Below, piece by piece: positions 1 through 8,267 of a DNA stretch of 51,734 nt (the first letter of the stretch is position 1; the number at the start of each line of letters is the position of its first letter). Origin of the DNA: Zestomicrobium sp964482405 (GTDB taxonomy: Archaea > Thermoproteota > Thermoprotei_A > Sulfolobales > NBVN01); contig CAYZXH010000005.1 of the NCBI GenBank assembly GCA_964482405.1, forward strand, positions 1 through 51,734. Direction: 5' to 3'. The position numbers were made by a program, and so were the translations under genes. Below the pieces are notes generated by a model. It was not told the DNA's origin and searched no databases. It saw only the letters and a list, made by a program, of their open reading frames with translations.

Positions 1-1
1 G

Positions 2-76
2 CGGGCCCGCCGGGATTTGAACCCGGGACCTCCGGCTTAGAAGGCCGGCGCTCTGTCCTAGCTGAGCTACGGGCCC
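2..76 (-). tRNA. tRNA-Arg (anticodon TCT)
   Basis: A complete cloverleaf reads on the minus strand. The acceptor stem GGGCCCG pairs with CGGGCCC, the anticodon stem CCGGC pairs with GCCGG around loop CTTCTAA, and the T arm is CCGGG-TTCAAAT-CCCGG. Anticodon TCT decodes AGA. There is no intron. The discriminator is G; the window edge cuts into the CCA region, so whether CCA is encoded cannot be seen. An A/T-rich TATA-like stretch (CATTTATAATAG, minus strand) lies about 20-35 bases upstream, so the gene has its own promoter within the gap to the DUF434 gene. Confidence 0.97.
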
Positions 77-113
77 CTAGAATGTGTTCTATTTAGCTAT
101 TATAAATGTTTGG

Positions 114-779
114 TTAGGTGTTTATCATGTTTGCTAGGTCTATTATCTTTTCTTTGAAGTGCTTCCTTATTATTTCCCCGGCTAGGTCGTATACTCTCCC
201 CACCCTGCTGATCACGACGTAATCACTTGATGCGATCACGCCGTCACCGCCTATCACCTTAACGTCTGCTTTATCAGCTAGTATTATCTCAGCCACACCA
301 CCAAGCAGGTTCCTCAGCACGTTAGCGTGGGTTGCTGAGTAGCTGACGTTCTTGTCTAAGACTATGGTCACCTTACTAGGGCTTAAGTAAGGTAACTCAC
401 TCGCGAGGAGTCCCGCAACCTCCTCAAGAGATTTCAACTCCACACCCTTCCTGTAAGACTTCCTTAAATCCCTGATGAATCCGTCATCACATAAGAAGAC
501 GTTCATGCCCTCGAGGACTGAGTGAATGGTTAACATGACATTATACCCGTCGATTATGAGCGGGTGACCCGTCACACAACCAACTATCTTACCCCTTATC
601 AACTCCACGTCACGAGAACTATGAACGCATCTGAGGAGTAAGGCTCTCTCAACACTGCTTAACCCATACCTAGAGGTAATTAAGTCGAGCACGACCTTCT
701 GCTTATAACCCCTATTCAGTAAGTACCTGTAGTCTCTGGAAGCTTCAACAACCTCTAGCCTAATAAGGCTTGAGACCAC
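114..779 (-). CDS. DUF434 domain-containing protein
   Basis: A 221-residue protein of unknown function. The N-terminal part (about residues 10-55, with SRDYRYLLNRGYKQK and a Y-G-L-S helix) matches my memory of the archaeal DUF434 family. The second half (from 'IIDGYNVMLTI' near residue 75) resembles the domain usually attached to it, with a DGYN motif and later aspartates (ILADKADVK) that could form a metal or nucleotide site; that part is inference. It starts with GTG 6 bases after the alaS stop, behind a GAGGT ribosome binding site, so it is probably co-transcribed with alaS. No signal peptide or membrane segment is visible. Confidence 0.75.
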   Translation of the reverse strand: MVSSLIRLEVVEASRDYRYLLNRGYKQKVVLDLITSRYGLSSVERALLLRCVHSSRDVELIRGKIVGCVTGHPLIIDGYNVMLTIHSVLEGMNVFLCDDGFIRDLRKSYRKGVELKSLEEVAGLLASELPYLSPSKVTIVLDKNVSYSATHANVLRNLLGGVAEIILADKADVKVIGGDGVIASSDYVVISRVGRVYDLAGEIIRKHFKEKIIDLANMINT

Positions 780-785
780 CCTACC

Positions 786-3527
786 TCAAGACCCTCTAAC
801 TAACTTAAGGACTAACTCTCTAACCCTCCCCACGTCATCAACCCCTAGATAACCGGTCGCGTGGAGAGCGCCGCCACCGCCGCGACCCCCAACCACTGAG
901 GCGAGCTCCCTCAACAACTTGTTCGCAGGTACTACGGTAGAAGCTCTCGAACCCTCGGAGATCTCCACGTCAAGTCCCCCACCACTCCTCGGGGTCAGAA
1001 CAACCAACAATAAGTCCTCATACCTCTCGCTCATGTCTTTCAAGACCTCTCTCAAAGCATCACTCTCCACTAGGTCTAAGTAGATGACGGAGACCCTCAA
1101 ACCGCTCACGCGCTCAGCAGAAGACTCGATAAGCTTGACTAACTCCTTAACGTAGTACTTCCTGAGAGCAGCTACCCTATGCCTTAAGTCTTGAAGCTCC
1201 TTAATCACTGACTGAAGTCTTAAGGCGAGGTCACCGCCCAGCAGGCCTTCAGCAACCTTAATCTTACTCTCTAACTCCCTAGCATACTCACTAACCTGAG
1301 TACCAGCGACGTACTCCAGCCTAACAACCCCGTCAGCAATCTTCTCAGTCCTCACAATCTTTAAAGCACCTATCTCCCTAGTATTCCTCAAGTGCGTGCC
1401 GAAGCAAGCCTCAGCATCAAGACCCTCAATCTCAACAACCCTGATCACAGGCTCTAAAACAACACCACCCTCATACAAGACAAACCCATACCTCTCCTCC
1501 GCCTCATACTTAGGCATGAAGTATGTCCTAACCTCCCTACCCTCAAGAACTACCTTATTAGCTAGATCCTCAATAACCCTCACCTCCTCATCTGTTAAGG
1601 ACTTATAGTGGGTTATGTCTAGCCTAGCCCTACCCTCAGACTTCTCAGCACCAGCTTGCCAGACATGAGAACCAAGAACCTTCCTAGCCACCCCGAGAAT
1701 CACGTGGGTCGCCGTATGATGCCTCATCAACTTATACCTCCTCTCCCAATCAATAGCCCCCCTAACCACACCGCCCACGACATCGGCAGGCAGAGAACCC
1801 TCAACCTTATGGAGTATCACCCCATTGACCTTCTGAACATCAACAACTCTGTAAGCTTTATCGCCTAAGAACAAGTACCCGGTGTCGGGTTCCTGACCAC
1901 CGCCCTCAGGATAGAAAGCGGTTTCCTCTAATATCACGTAACCCCCCACGACCTTAACCACGCGTGAGGTAAACTCCCTCAAGTACGGATCCTCATGGAA
2001 TAACTGCCTAGTAGGCCTCAAACCCCTCACAGCATCAGCAACCTCAGCAGGAACCTTAGTCTTCTCTTCCCTATGCACAGGAGCTCTTGAGTGCTTAGCA
2101 GCTAATCTGTTATAGAAGTCGCTAGGTACGACGACCTCAACACCTTCCCTCCTACCAACCTCGGCGACAACCTCCGGAGGGATCCCGTGACTATCGTAAA
2201 GCTCCACTAACTCGTCTAAGCTTAGTCCGTGGGTCCCTCTCCTCAAATACTTCCTGACGAGTGTGGGCGCCTTACCCAAGACATCAAGATATCTACTAAC
2301 CTCATGCCTCAGAACATCCTCCACGTAACTCTCCCTACCCCTCAACTGCTCGTACATATCTCCCCAGAACTTGATCTGCTTATCGAAGAGCACGTAAGCT
2401 TCACTCAAATCAAAACCTAGCTGAGTCAACAACCTGAAAATCCTTCTTAGAACAAGCCTAGCTAAGTAACCCTCGCCACTATTCGAGGGAACGATACCGT
2501 CAGAAAGCATTAAGGAAGCTGTCTTAACGTGATCTAATAAAGCGTAAACCTTGATCACCTTATCAAGAATAGAACCTAACTCCTCAGCACTCAGCCCTAA
2601 CTCCCTAGAAACCTCGTTCTTTAGCTTAGCGTAGAGAATCTCATTCTTCGGATTCAGCCTACCAACATACTTAACACTCACCCTCAACACATCCTCAGAA
2701 GGCTCCTCAACCCCCAAAAACCTATGGTAATCGCTCACTAAGCTACCGTAGATCGCGTGAAAAGCCGTGGGGGTCTTCTGAGTAAGCCAAGCAATCCTCT
2801 CAATCCCGTACCCAGTATCAACTATTTTGAGAGGTATCTCCCTGTAAGTACCGTCAGGCAGGGACTCATACATCATGAAGACGAGGGTAGCGACCTCCAA
2901 CCCACCTACAGCTACCTCGAAGCAAGGACCAGCGTTACCTCCCCCCTCCCACCAAGACTCCTTAAAAACGAGCTCGTCCTCAGGAACCCCTATAACCCTC
3001 GTGAAGAACTCTCTAGCGTATTCCACCGTCTCGTGAGTGAAGTACACGTACTTGTCAGGGTAGTTAAAGGCGTGGTGACCCCCCATAATGAAGTTAGTTA
3101 AGTGCCTCCCGAAAGTATACCCAACACTATCAATGTCCTCAAGCCTAATACTAGGTTGAGCGATCACCAGAGGATTAGCGGGTGGTGGGACAAGACCGGA
3201 AGTCACGTGAGGCTGGAAAACAACTATCGAAGCTATGGTTAGGTAGAGATCATCCCTCCACCTAGCCACGACAGAGTAGGGCTTAATAACCTTATGACCG
3301 CGTTCCTCGAAGAAACTGAGGAACTTGTCACGAACCTCCCTAACCGTGAGCGGGCCTGAACCAATCCTTAAGTTGAAGAACGTGTAATCAGCGCAGGGAG
3401 CGTCGTTACAGTTATCTCTTGGAATCCTAGACCAGAAATCAGCGCCACAAACACCGCACTTTAACCTCAAGTAATTCTCTTTCTCAAATAACTTAACCCT
3501 ATAAATTTCTGAGCCAGCGACAGGCAA
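786..3527 (-). CDS. alaS: Alanine--tRNA ligase
   Basis: A 913-residue archaeal-type alanyl-tRNA synthetase, which charges tRNA-Ala. An N-terminal extension carrying a C-x2-C pair (LKCGVCGADFW) precedes the class II catalytic core, which includes the GGGNAGPCFEV region. The editing domain has the zinc-binding HHTATH motif near residue 600 and CFGTH near residue 709. The C-terminal part contains the oligomerisation segment with a glycine-rich GGRGGGG loop, equivalent to the C-Ala DHH-like domain. The length is normal for archaea. The start is TTG at 3527, preceded by GGTGG about 10 bases upstream; no better ATG is available. It leads a two-gene unit with the DUF434 gene. Confidence 0.98.
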   Translation of the reverse strand: MPVAGSEIYRVKLFEKENYLRLKCGVCGADFWSRIPRDNCNDAPCADYTFFNLRIGSGPLTVREVRDKFLSFFEERGHKVIKPYSVVARWRDDLYLTIASIVVFQPHVTSGLVPPPANPLVIAQPSIRLEDIDSVGYTFGRHLTNFIMGGHHAFNYPDKYVYFTHETVEYAREFFTRVIGVPEDELVFKESWWEGGGNAGPCFEVAVGGLEVATLVFMMYESLPDGTYREIPLKIVDTGYGIERIAWLTQKTPTAFHAIYGSLVSDYHRFLGVEEPSEDVLRVSVKYVGRLNPKNEILYAKLKNEVSRELGLSAEELGSILDKVIKVYALLDHVKTASLMLSDGIVPSNSGEGYLARLVLRRIFRLLTQLGFDLSEAYVLFDKQIKFWGDMYEQLRGRESYVEDVLRHEVSRYLDVLGKAPTLVRKYLRRGTHGLSLDELVELYDSHGIPPEVVAEVGRREGVEVVVPSDFYNRLAAKHSRAPVHREEKTKVPAEVADAVRGLRPTRQLFHEDPYLREFTSRVVKVVGGYVILEETAFYPEGGGQEPDTGYLFLGDKAYRVVDVQKVNGVILHKVEGSLPADVVGGVVRGAIDWERRYKLMRHHTATHVILGVARKVLGSHVWQAGAEKSEGRARLDITHYKSLTDEEVRVIEDLANKVVLEGREVRTYFMPKYEAEERYGFVLYEGGVVLEPVIRVVEIEGLDAEACFGTHLRNTREIGALKIVRTEKIADGVVRLEYVAGTQVSEYARELESKIKVAEGLLGGDLALRLQSVIKELQDLRHRVAALRKYYVKELVKLIESSAERVSGLRVSVIYLDLVESDALREVLKDMSERYEDLLLVVLTPRSGGGLDVEISEGSRASTVVPANKLLRELASVVGGRGGGGALHATGYLGVDDVGRVRELVLKLVRGS

Positions 3528-3603
3528 TCAACGACCACCTACCTAAGAATGAAATACGGGGTTCAAGGTAATAAAGTCTTGCTGATCAGAAACCCGTCAA
3601 AAA

Positions 3604-4695
3604 CTAACCGAAGAGTGAGGAAATCCCCTCAGCAATCTCCTCCTCACTTACCTCCTTCTCCTCCTCAGCCTCCTCTGAAGGCTTCCCGGACTCCTCAGGT
3701 TGCTTAGGTTGCTGAACTAGTTGAGTAGTTGCTGCAGGCTGTGAGACGATCGGTAAGTTGAGTTCAGGTTTCTTCATCATTAAAGCGATGGCTAGTGACT
3801 GCGCCCTAGCGAAAGCTCTCATCAAGACCAAGCGGGAACTCTCAGGAGTTAAGTAACCTGCCTCGCAAGCTAGGTTGACTGCCCTGACGTAAGCCCTGGC
3901 AATCACCTCGTTAATGACCTCAGGCAACGGTAAAACGGCCTCGACAGCTAAGGTTCTCGAAGCCTGGACAGCGGCCAGGAGATCCTTCCTGAAACTATCG
4001 ATGTCTAGCCTCAGCTTCTCAGCAGGTATGACGATACCCCCGTCCAGTACCGCCTTCACGGAGAGCTTAACGGGAAACGCCTTAATCTCCAGCTTCCTAA
4101 GCAGGGAAGCGAGCTCCGGGGAAACCACGTCACCTGCTGACGCGACCTTAGACTCCTTAGCTATCCATATAACACCCTCCCTCACCATTGTCCTAATCTT
4201 CAGCTTGCCGAAAACAGACATCATAGGACCTGGAGGAATCCCCGTAGGACCCTCCGGAACGTATATGTCCGCAGGCGCCTTCTCCCCGGGCTTAACATAC
4301 CTTAAGACAACAACCTTATCCACCAAGCTAGCGAGAGCAAACGCGTTAAGATTAGTGAATATGAATAGGTTGGGGCCTGTAAGATACTTAAGGAACTCGT
4401 CAAGTGAGGGAACCCCCAACTCCCTTAAAGCTCTTGTGACGATAGTGTTCTTAAGAACCCTCACAACGCCGTGCTCGCTAAGACTCTTCTTAATCTCCGC
4501 GAGCTCCCTAGCAGAAACCCCCTCAAGACTCACAACACCTAAAACCCTATACGTGGTCAGCAACTTCTTAACCTCGTCAACCACCTTCTCCTTCTCAACG
4601 ATAGACCTCCTCACAACCTCCGCGCGTCCCCTCCCACCGGCTTGGAGACTCTGAACAAGCCTTACCAACTTATTCCTCGTAGATCCCTTCATCAC
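3604..4695 (-). CDS. rpl10: 50S ribosomal protein L10 (acidic stalk protein P0)
   Basis: A 363-residue P0/L10e, the base of the ribosomal stalk that binds 23S rRNA and carries L12 dimers. The N-terminal rRNA-binding domain (to about residue 110) contains 'VLKNTIVTRALRELG', followed by the archaeal insertion (GPTGIPPGPMMSVFGKLKI) and L12-binding helices. The tail is Glu/Lys-rich and ends in the conserved SSLFG. Its ATG overlaps the L1 stop by 4 bases (ATGA), so it is the last gene of the LX-Spt5-L11-L1-L10 operon. No rpl12 follows in this window, which is unusual because L12 normally comes directly after L10 in archaea; the next gene is alaS after 76 bases. Confidence 0.97.
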   Translation of the reverse strand: MMKGSTRNKLVRLVQSLQAGGRGRAEVVRRSIVEKEKVVDEVKKLLTTYRVLGVVSLEGVSARELAEIKKSLSEHGVVRVLKNTIVTRALRELGVPSLDEFLKYLTGPNLFIFTNLNAFALASLVDKVVVLRYVKPGEKAPADIYVPEGPTGIPPGPMMSVFGKLKIRTMVREGVIWIAKESKVASAGDVVSPELASLLRKLEIKAFPVKLSVKAVLDGGIVIPAEKLRLDIDSFRKDLLAAVQASRTLAVEAVLPLPEVINEVIARAYVRAVNLACEAGYLTPESSRLVLMRAFARAQSLAIALMMKKPELNLPIVSQPAATTQLVQQPKQPEESGKPSEEAEEEKEVSEEEIAEGISSLFG

Positions 4696-5330
4696 ATACT
4701 CACCTCGACTGCCGGACCCATAGTAGTCTTAAAGTATATCTTGGCAGTGGTCTCTAAAGGCTTAGCATACTTAGACTTAATAAAGTTGAGCACCGCCACA
4801 GCATTCTCGACGAGATGTTCTAAAGGCATGTCCTCACTACCTATCCTGCAACCAACCCACGCCTGCTCCTTATTCCTGAGCCTTGTGGAGCTAGCGTACC
4901 TAGCTACCAGAGCCTTCAGGTTAGCTCCGGCAGGGATAGGTATGGGGAACTTACCCCTAGGACCTAGAGCTGGGCCCAAAACCCTCCCGACCTGAGTCAT
5001 CAAATCCGGCTGAACTAAGAAGACGTCGTACCTCCTACTCAACTTCTTAGCGTCACGCTTAGTAAGGCTCTTCAACTCCTCAGGAGTTAGCACGTCAATC
5101 CCGGCCTCCCTAGCCTGGAGCTGGAGATTGCCTGAGGCTATGACCAACACCTCAGTCTCCTTACCAGGACCTCTAGGGAGCTGAACGAAATCCCTGAACT
5201 TAACCTCAGAACTCTTTGGGTCAGCACCCTTAAAAACAACGACTAACTCTACTGACTGCCTGAACTCACGGCCCTTACCCAACTCCAGAGCAAGCTTAAG
5301 AGCCTCAGCTAACCTATCCTCACTCACCAT
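4692..5330 (-). CDS. rpl1: 50S ribosomal protein L1
   Basis: A 212-residue L1 protein of the mobile L1 stalk, which binds 23S rRNA helix H76-78 and assists release of E-site tRNA. Typical segments are 'LPRGPGKETEVLVIA', 'LGPALGPRGKFPIPI' and the C-terminal 'KTTMGPAVEV'. The length is normal for archaea (about 215). It lies 6 bases from L11 and overlaps L10 by 4 bases, so the three are translationally coupled. In many archaea L1 autoregulates by binding a mimic of its rRNA site in its own mRNA; I saw no obvious mimic here but did not fold the region. Confidence 0.98.
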   Translation of the reverse strand: MVSEDRLAEALKLALELGKGREFRQSVELVVVFKGADPKSSEVKFRDFVQLPRGPGKETEVLVIASGNLQLQAREAGIDVLTPEELKSLTKRDAKKLSRRYDVFLVQPDLMTQVGRVLGPALGPRGKFPIPIPAGANLKALVARYASSTRLRNKEQAWVGCRIGSEDMPLEHLVENAVAVLNFIKSKYAKPLETTAKIYFKTTMGPAVEVSM

Positions 5331-5336
5331 AGCGAA

Positions 5337-5852
5337 TCACCTACTCCCCCACTCATCCTCATACTTAAGAAAAACAGAGTCGTAGAAGCCCTCGTCAATC
5401 AGCTTAATGACCTCCTTAGCGCTCTTATTATCGACGCTTAAGCCTATCGTTGAGGCGGTGGAAACCAAGCACTTCACAGCGGCCTTCAAACTCCTAGAAT
5501 TCATCTCGTTCTTCTTCATGAGAGCAACCTTAATCACGTCCTCAATACTTAAATTACCTACCTTCTTATGAGCTGGATCGCCTGAAGGCCCGGAAGCACC
5601 CGCCATCTTCAAGAGAAGGGATGAGGAAGAAGGCGACCTCACCTCAACCCTGTAACTCCTAGAATCTGTGTCTACGTGGAGCAACACGGTGACCTCGAAG
5701 TCCTTGAGATGCTTAGTCAACTCATTTATCTTGTTAACCACCTCGTTAACATCTAAGCCGAACTGGGCTATGGCAGGCCCTACAGGTGGTTGCGGGGAAG
5801 CCGACCCGCCCTTAACCTTCAGCCTAACAGTGCGCCACACCATCACACTCAC
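5337..5852 (-). CDS. rpl11: 50S ribosomal protein L11
   Basis: A 171-residue L11, part of the GTPase-associated centre with L10/L12. The N-terminal domain has the conserved proline-rich 'GGSASPQPPVGPAIAQFGL', and the C-terminal rRNA-binding domain has 'AGASGPSGDPAHKKVGNL'. The start overlaps the Spt5 stop by 4 bases, the usual arrangement in archaea. An alternative in-frame start lies at the fourth codon (ATGGTGTGGCGC); both are close enough that the product would hardly differ. Confidence 0.98.
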   Translation of the reverse strand: MSVMVWRTVRLKVKGGSASPQPPVGPAIAQFGLDVNEVVNKINELTKHLKDFEVTVLLHVDTDSRSYRVEVRSPSSSSLLLKMAGASGPSGDPAHKKVGNLSIEDVIKVALMKKNEMNSRSLKAAVKCLVSTASTIGLSVDNKSAKEVIKLIDEGFYDSVFLKYEDEWGSR

Positions 5853-6334
5853 CTCTTAACAGGCTTCACATCATCTGCGGGCAACGTGACCTCCATCTTG
5901 AAAGAGGCCTCCAATATGTTCAACGTGACCGTCCTCTTACTCACGTTAACACTTATAATCTGAGCCTTTAAGCCTTTAAAAGGCCCTGAAACAACCTCCA
6001 CGATATCGCCCGGACGGAACTCCTCAAGAGGTGAGACAACCTTAATTAATCTCTCAACCTCGTCCTCCGATAGAGAACCCATGGCCTGCCCCTTCACGTG
6101 CTTTATGTCCTTAGCCACCTTATGAACTATGTGATGTCCCTCGGTCTCGATTATTATGTAGCCCTTAACCCTAGGAGGTATTATTATTGAGTAAATACCT
6201 TTAGTCCCCGTATTCCTAACCAGAGACTCAAGCATTAAAGCAACGTTGAGTTCCTGGCCGGCGGTGGTCCTCAATATGACGTACTTGCGTTGCTTACCGC
6301 CCTGAGCAACACCCTCCTCATTCAACCCGAACAC
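5849..6334 (-). CDS. spt5: Transcription elongation factor Spt5 (NusG-like)
   Basis: A 161-residue archaeal Spt5 made of the NGN domain (KYVILRTTAGQELNVALML onwards) and a C-terminal KOW domain ('FRPGDIVEVVSGPFKGLKAQI'). Spt5 clamps RNA polymerase with Spt4 and raises processivity. The assigned GTG start (6334) is only 3 bases after the secE stop, with no room for a separate Shine-Dalgarno site; a GAGGAGGGTG run inside the reading frame just downstream could serve a shorter form starting at about residue 9 or later. The SecE-Spt5-L11 order is the classic archaeal and bacterial arrangement. Confidence 0.96.
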   Translation of the reverse strand: MFGLNEEGVAQGGKQRKYVILRTTAGQELNVALMLESLVRNTGTKGIYSIIIPPRVKGYIIIETEGHHIVHKVAKDIKHVKGQAMGSLSEDEVERLIKVVSPLEEFRPGDIVEVVSGPFKGLKAQIISVNVSKRTVTLNILEASFKMEVTLPADDVKPVKR

Positions 6335-6337
6335 CCC

Positions 6338-6511
6338 TCACAAGTAACCCTGAACGTAGGAAAGTATTAAGTGCACGACAAAACCTACAAGACCTACTAA
6401 AATCATCCCACCCAAGGTTATCTTAAGTAAGGTCCTATACTCATCACTCTCAGGTTTCTCAGAGATAGTTATTATCTTCCTCCACATAGCCACTATCTCC
6501 TCTAACCTCAT
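6338..6511 (-). CDS. secE: Preprotein translocase subunit SecE (Sec61 gamma)
   Basis: A 57-residue protein. It begins MRLEEIVAMWRKI and has one membrane helix near residues 31-53 (LGGMILVGLVGFVVHLIL), the size and layout of archaeal SecE, which clamps the two halves of SecY in the membrane channel. A basic amphipathic N-terminal helix precedes the membrane helix, as in the family. It lies between ftsY (12 bases away) and spt5 (3 bases away), the expected operon position. The start is ATG at 6511 behind a GGTGG sequence. Confidence 0.93.
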   Translation of the reverse strand: MRLEEIVAMWRKIITISEKPESDEYRTLLKITLGGMILVGLVGFVVHLILSYVQGYL

Positions 6512-6523
6512 GCCACCACCTAT

Positions 6524-7453
6524 CTAAGTGTTAATGCTGAGAAGATTATTAAGTATTAAGTCAGGGTTAAACTCGAGTAAGTCGTCGTAGCCCTGACCAA
6601 CACCAACATAAAGTATTTTCTTCCCCAACGTGAGTATGATGCTTAAAGCCGACCCACCCTTAACGTCCGCGTCAACCTTAGTCAGTATGACCGCGTCAAC
6701 GCCTACTGCCTCATCAAACCACCTAGCCTGGAAAACAGCGTCATTCCCTACCAAAGCATCCAGAACCAAGACCTTCAGGTTAGGTCTCACAACCCTCACA
6801 ACCTTCCTGAGCTCCTCCATCAGATCCCTGTCCGTGTGCATCCGCCCCGCAGTATCCACTAAAACGGCATCATACCTGTTTTTGACGGCGTGCATGACCC
6901 CATCCTTAGCTACGGCGGCCGGGTCGGCGCCGTACCTACCCTTAATTATGGGAACCCCGACCCTGCCGGCATGTATCTCCAGCTGCTCTAACGCGCCGGC
7001 TCTGAACGTGTCAGCCGCGACAACCAAGGGCTTTAACCCGTCACGCAGTAGCTTACGCGCTACCTTAGCTATGGTAGTCGTTTTACCAACCCCGTTAACA
7101 CCTAAGAACACGATGACGTAGGGTTTCTGAGACTCCTTAACCAAGGAGCTTAAGTCCCTGTCGAAGACACTCCCGTCAAGCAATTCCTTAAGCGTCTCCC
7201 TAACAATACCTAAGACATACCCCCTCGAATCACCTAATCGAGGGATCTTAGAACCGACTAACTTGCTAGCCAGCCTGGAGCGGAGTATCTCGACAGCCTC
7301 GTAAGCCACATCACCCTCTAGTAGACGCCACCGAAACTCCTCGAATAACTCGTTAAATTCCTTCTCACTCAACTCCTTCTTGCTTACGGTCTCGCTCAGA
7401 GAGCTAACAAAGCTTGTTAGAGCGTCCTTAATCTTACGAAACACTTCAATCAC
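6524..7453 (-). CDS. ftsY: Signal recognition particle receptor FtsY
   Basis: A 309-residue SRP receptor GTPase, which docks the SRP-ribosome complex at the membrane for co-translational insertion. The N domain (helical, about 1-95) is followed by the G domain with GVNGVGKTTTIAKVA (P loop, near residue 118), DTAGRMHTD (G3), TKVDADVKGG (G4) and the closing 'GVGQGYDDLLEFNP'. There is essentially no acidic A domain, as usual in archaea. It sits 4 bases after prefoldin alpha and 12 bases before secE, grouping protein targeting with translocation. Confidence 0.97.
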   Translation of the reverse strand: MIEVFRKIKDALTSFVSSLSETVSKKELSEKEFNELFEEFRWRLLEGDVAYEAVEILRSRLASKLVGSKIPRLGDSRGYVLGIVRETLKELLDGSVFDRDLSSLVKESQKPYVIVFLGVNGVGKTTTIAKVARKLLRDGLKPLVVAADTFRAGALEQLEIHAGRVGVPIIKGRYGADPAAVAKDGVMHAVKNRYDAVLVDTAGRMHTDRDLMEELRKVVRVVRPNLKVLVLDALVGNDAVFQARWFDEAVGVDAVILTKVDADVKGGSALSIILTLGKKILYVGVGQGYDDLLEFNPDLILNNLLSINT

Positions 7454-7457
7454 TCAA

Positions 7458-7934
7458 TCACGAACCGGTGCCCTTAACTTGTTGAGTCCTAGCCTGCTGA
7501 GCCTGAGCGAGAATAGAGTTAACCAGGTTCTCCAACTTCTCGTAATGGTTGAGAGCCTTAACTAACTCCTTCTGGAGCTCCTCAGCTATCTCCTTATACT
7601 CCTTCTCCCTACTAGACAACACCTCGAAAGCCTTATCTAGGGAGAGCTCAGCGTAATACTCTAAACCAACGTGCGTTATGAACCTGTCAACATGATGTGG
7701 AGAGGCCTTAATCAAGACGTAACCCCTTCTATCAGCAGGAGCTAGGAACTCGGTAATGCCCTCACCCTTAAACTCTGTTAAAGCGTTGATGCTAGACCTA
7801 ATCTCGTTTAATTCCTCCTGAACCTGATTAAGCTGGTTCTGTAACGCGTCAATATACTTCCTCAACTCACTCAACTGAGCTAGGAGAGCCTCGAAACTCA
7901 CAACCCGCTTCTCAGAACCCTTATCCAAACTCAA
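7458..7934 (-). CDS. pfdA: Prefoldin alpha subunit
   Basis: A 158-residue protein with two long heptad-repeat helices (about residues 13-52 and 100-150) flanking a short beta region with 'FLAPADRRGYVLIKASPHHVDRFITHVGLEYYAELSLDKA', the standard prefoldin alpha (GimC/Pfd5) architecture. Prefoldin hexamers hold unfolded polypeptides and pass them to the thermosome. The start overlaps the LX stop by 4 bases. The LX-prefoldin alpha-FtsY order is widespread in archaea. Confidence 0.95.
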   Translation of the reverse strand: MSLDKGSEKRVVSFEALLAQLSELRKYIDALQNQLNQVQEELNEIRSSINALTEFKGEGITEFLAPADRRGYVLIKASPHHVDRFITHVGLEYYAELSLDKAFEVLSSREKEYKEIAEELQKELVKALNHYEKLENLVNSILAQAQQARTQQVKGTGS

Positions 7935-8206
7935 CTAGACCAACCCTCAAGTCTGGCTAGCTCCCTAACAAACTTCTTCCTAGCCTCCTCAGGACTTATC
8001 TCGACGACGTTAAGTATCTTTATGTGCTTCCTCTTCAGCTTATGCTTACTGCCCATCAAAGAATAAACCTTCTCTAAAGCCTCCTCCCTAGTAAGAGCCC
8101 TAACCTCTAGAGAGAACTTCTGCCAAAACCTAACCCTGTCAGGACTGAAGAGGGCGAGACCCTCAATCCTGAAAGTCTTGACCTCACTACTCACGGCACA
8201 CACCAT
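7931..8206 (-). CDS. rplX: 50S ribosomal protein LX (L18Ae/L20a)
   Basis: A 91-residue ribosomal protein with the LX signature: 'KTFRIEGLALFSPDRVRFWQK' at the N terminus, then 'REEALEKVYSLMGSKHKLKRKHIKI'. It is the first gene of the eight-gene operon running to L10. The ATG at 8206 lies about 22 bases from a clear TATA box, so the transcript is probably leaderless or nearly so; an in-frame GTG at codon 5 (8194) is an alternative and would give the more usual N terminus. Confidence 0.95.
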   Translation of the reverse strand: MVCAVSSEVKTFRIEGLALFSPDRVRFWQKFSLEVRALTREEALEKVYSLMGSKHKLKRKHIKILNVVEISPEEARKKFVRELARLEGWSS

Positions 8207-8223
8207 ACATTAATGTTGATGAA

Positions 8224-8233
8224 GCTTATAAAA
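8224..8233 (-). promoter_or_regulatory. TATA box of the LX-Spt5-L10 operon
   Basis: The minus strand reads TTTTATAAGC, a strong archaeal TATA element, with its centre about 22-26 bases upstream of the LX start. It is the only good promoter-like element found in the tightly packed genes from LX to L10, so it probably drives all eight. Confidence 0.7.
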
Positions 8234-8267
8234 ACGATCCCACAAGACGTTCAGGACGTAGGAACGC

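Noticed and set aside
1396..3101. Several plus-strand reading frames of 60-114 residues opposite alaS
   Set aside because: They are antisense frames of a highly conserved gene, with compositions that mirror alaS codons and no start signals.
3914..4654. A 246-residue plus-strand frame opposite rpl10
   Set aside because: Long, but it is a Ser/Thr-rich shadow of the L10 coding strand without a ribosome binding site.
8140..8165. CTGAAGAGGGCGAG similar to the transposon-end motif
   Set aside because: It lies inside the LX coding sequence, encodes the conserved FSPDRVRF segment, and lacks the flanking GAAAGCC and GGAGG parts.
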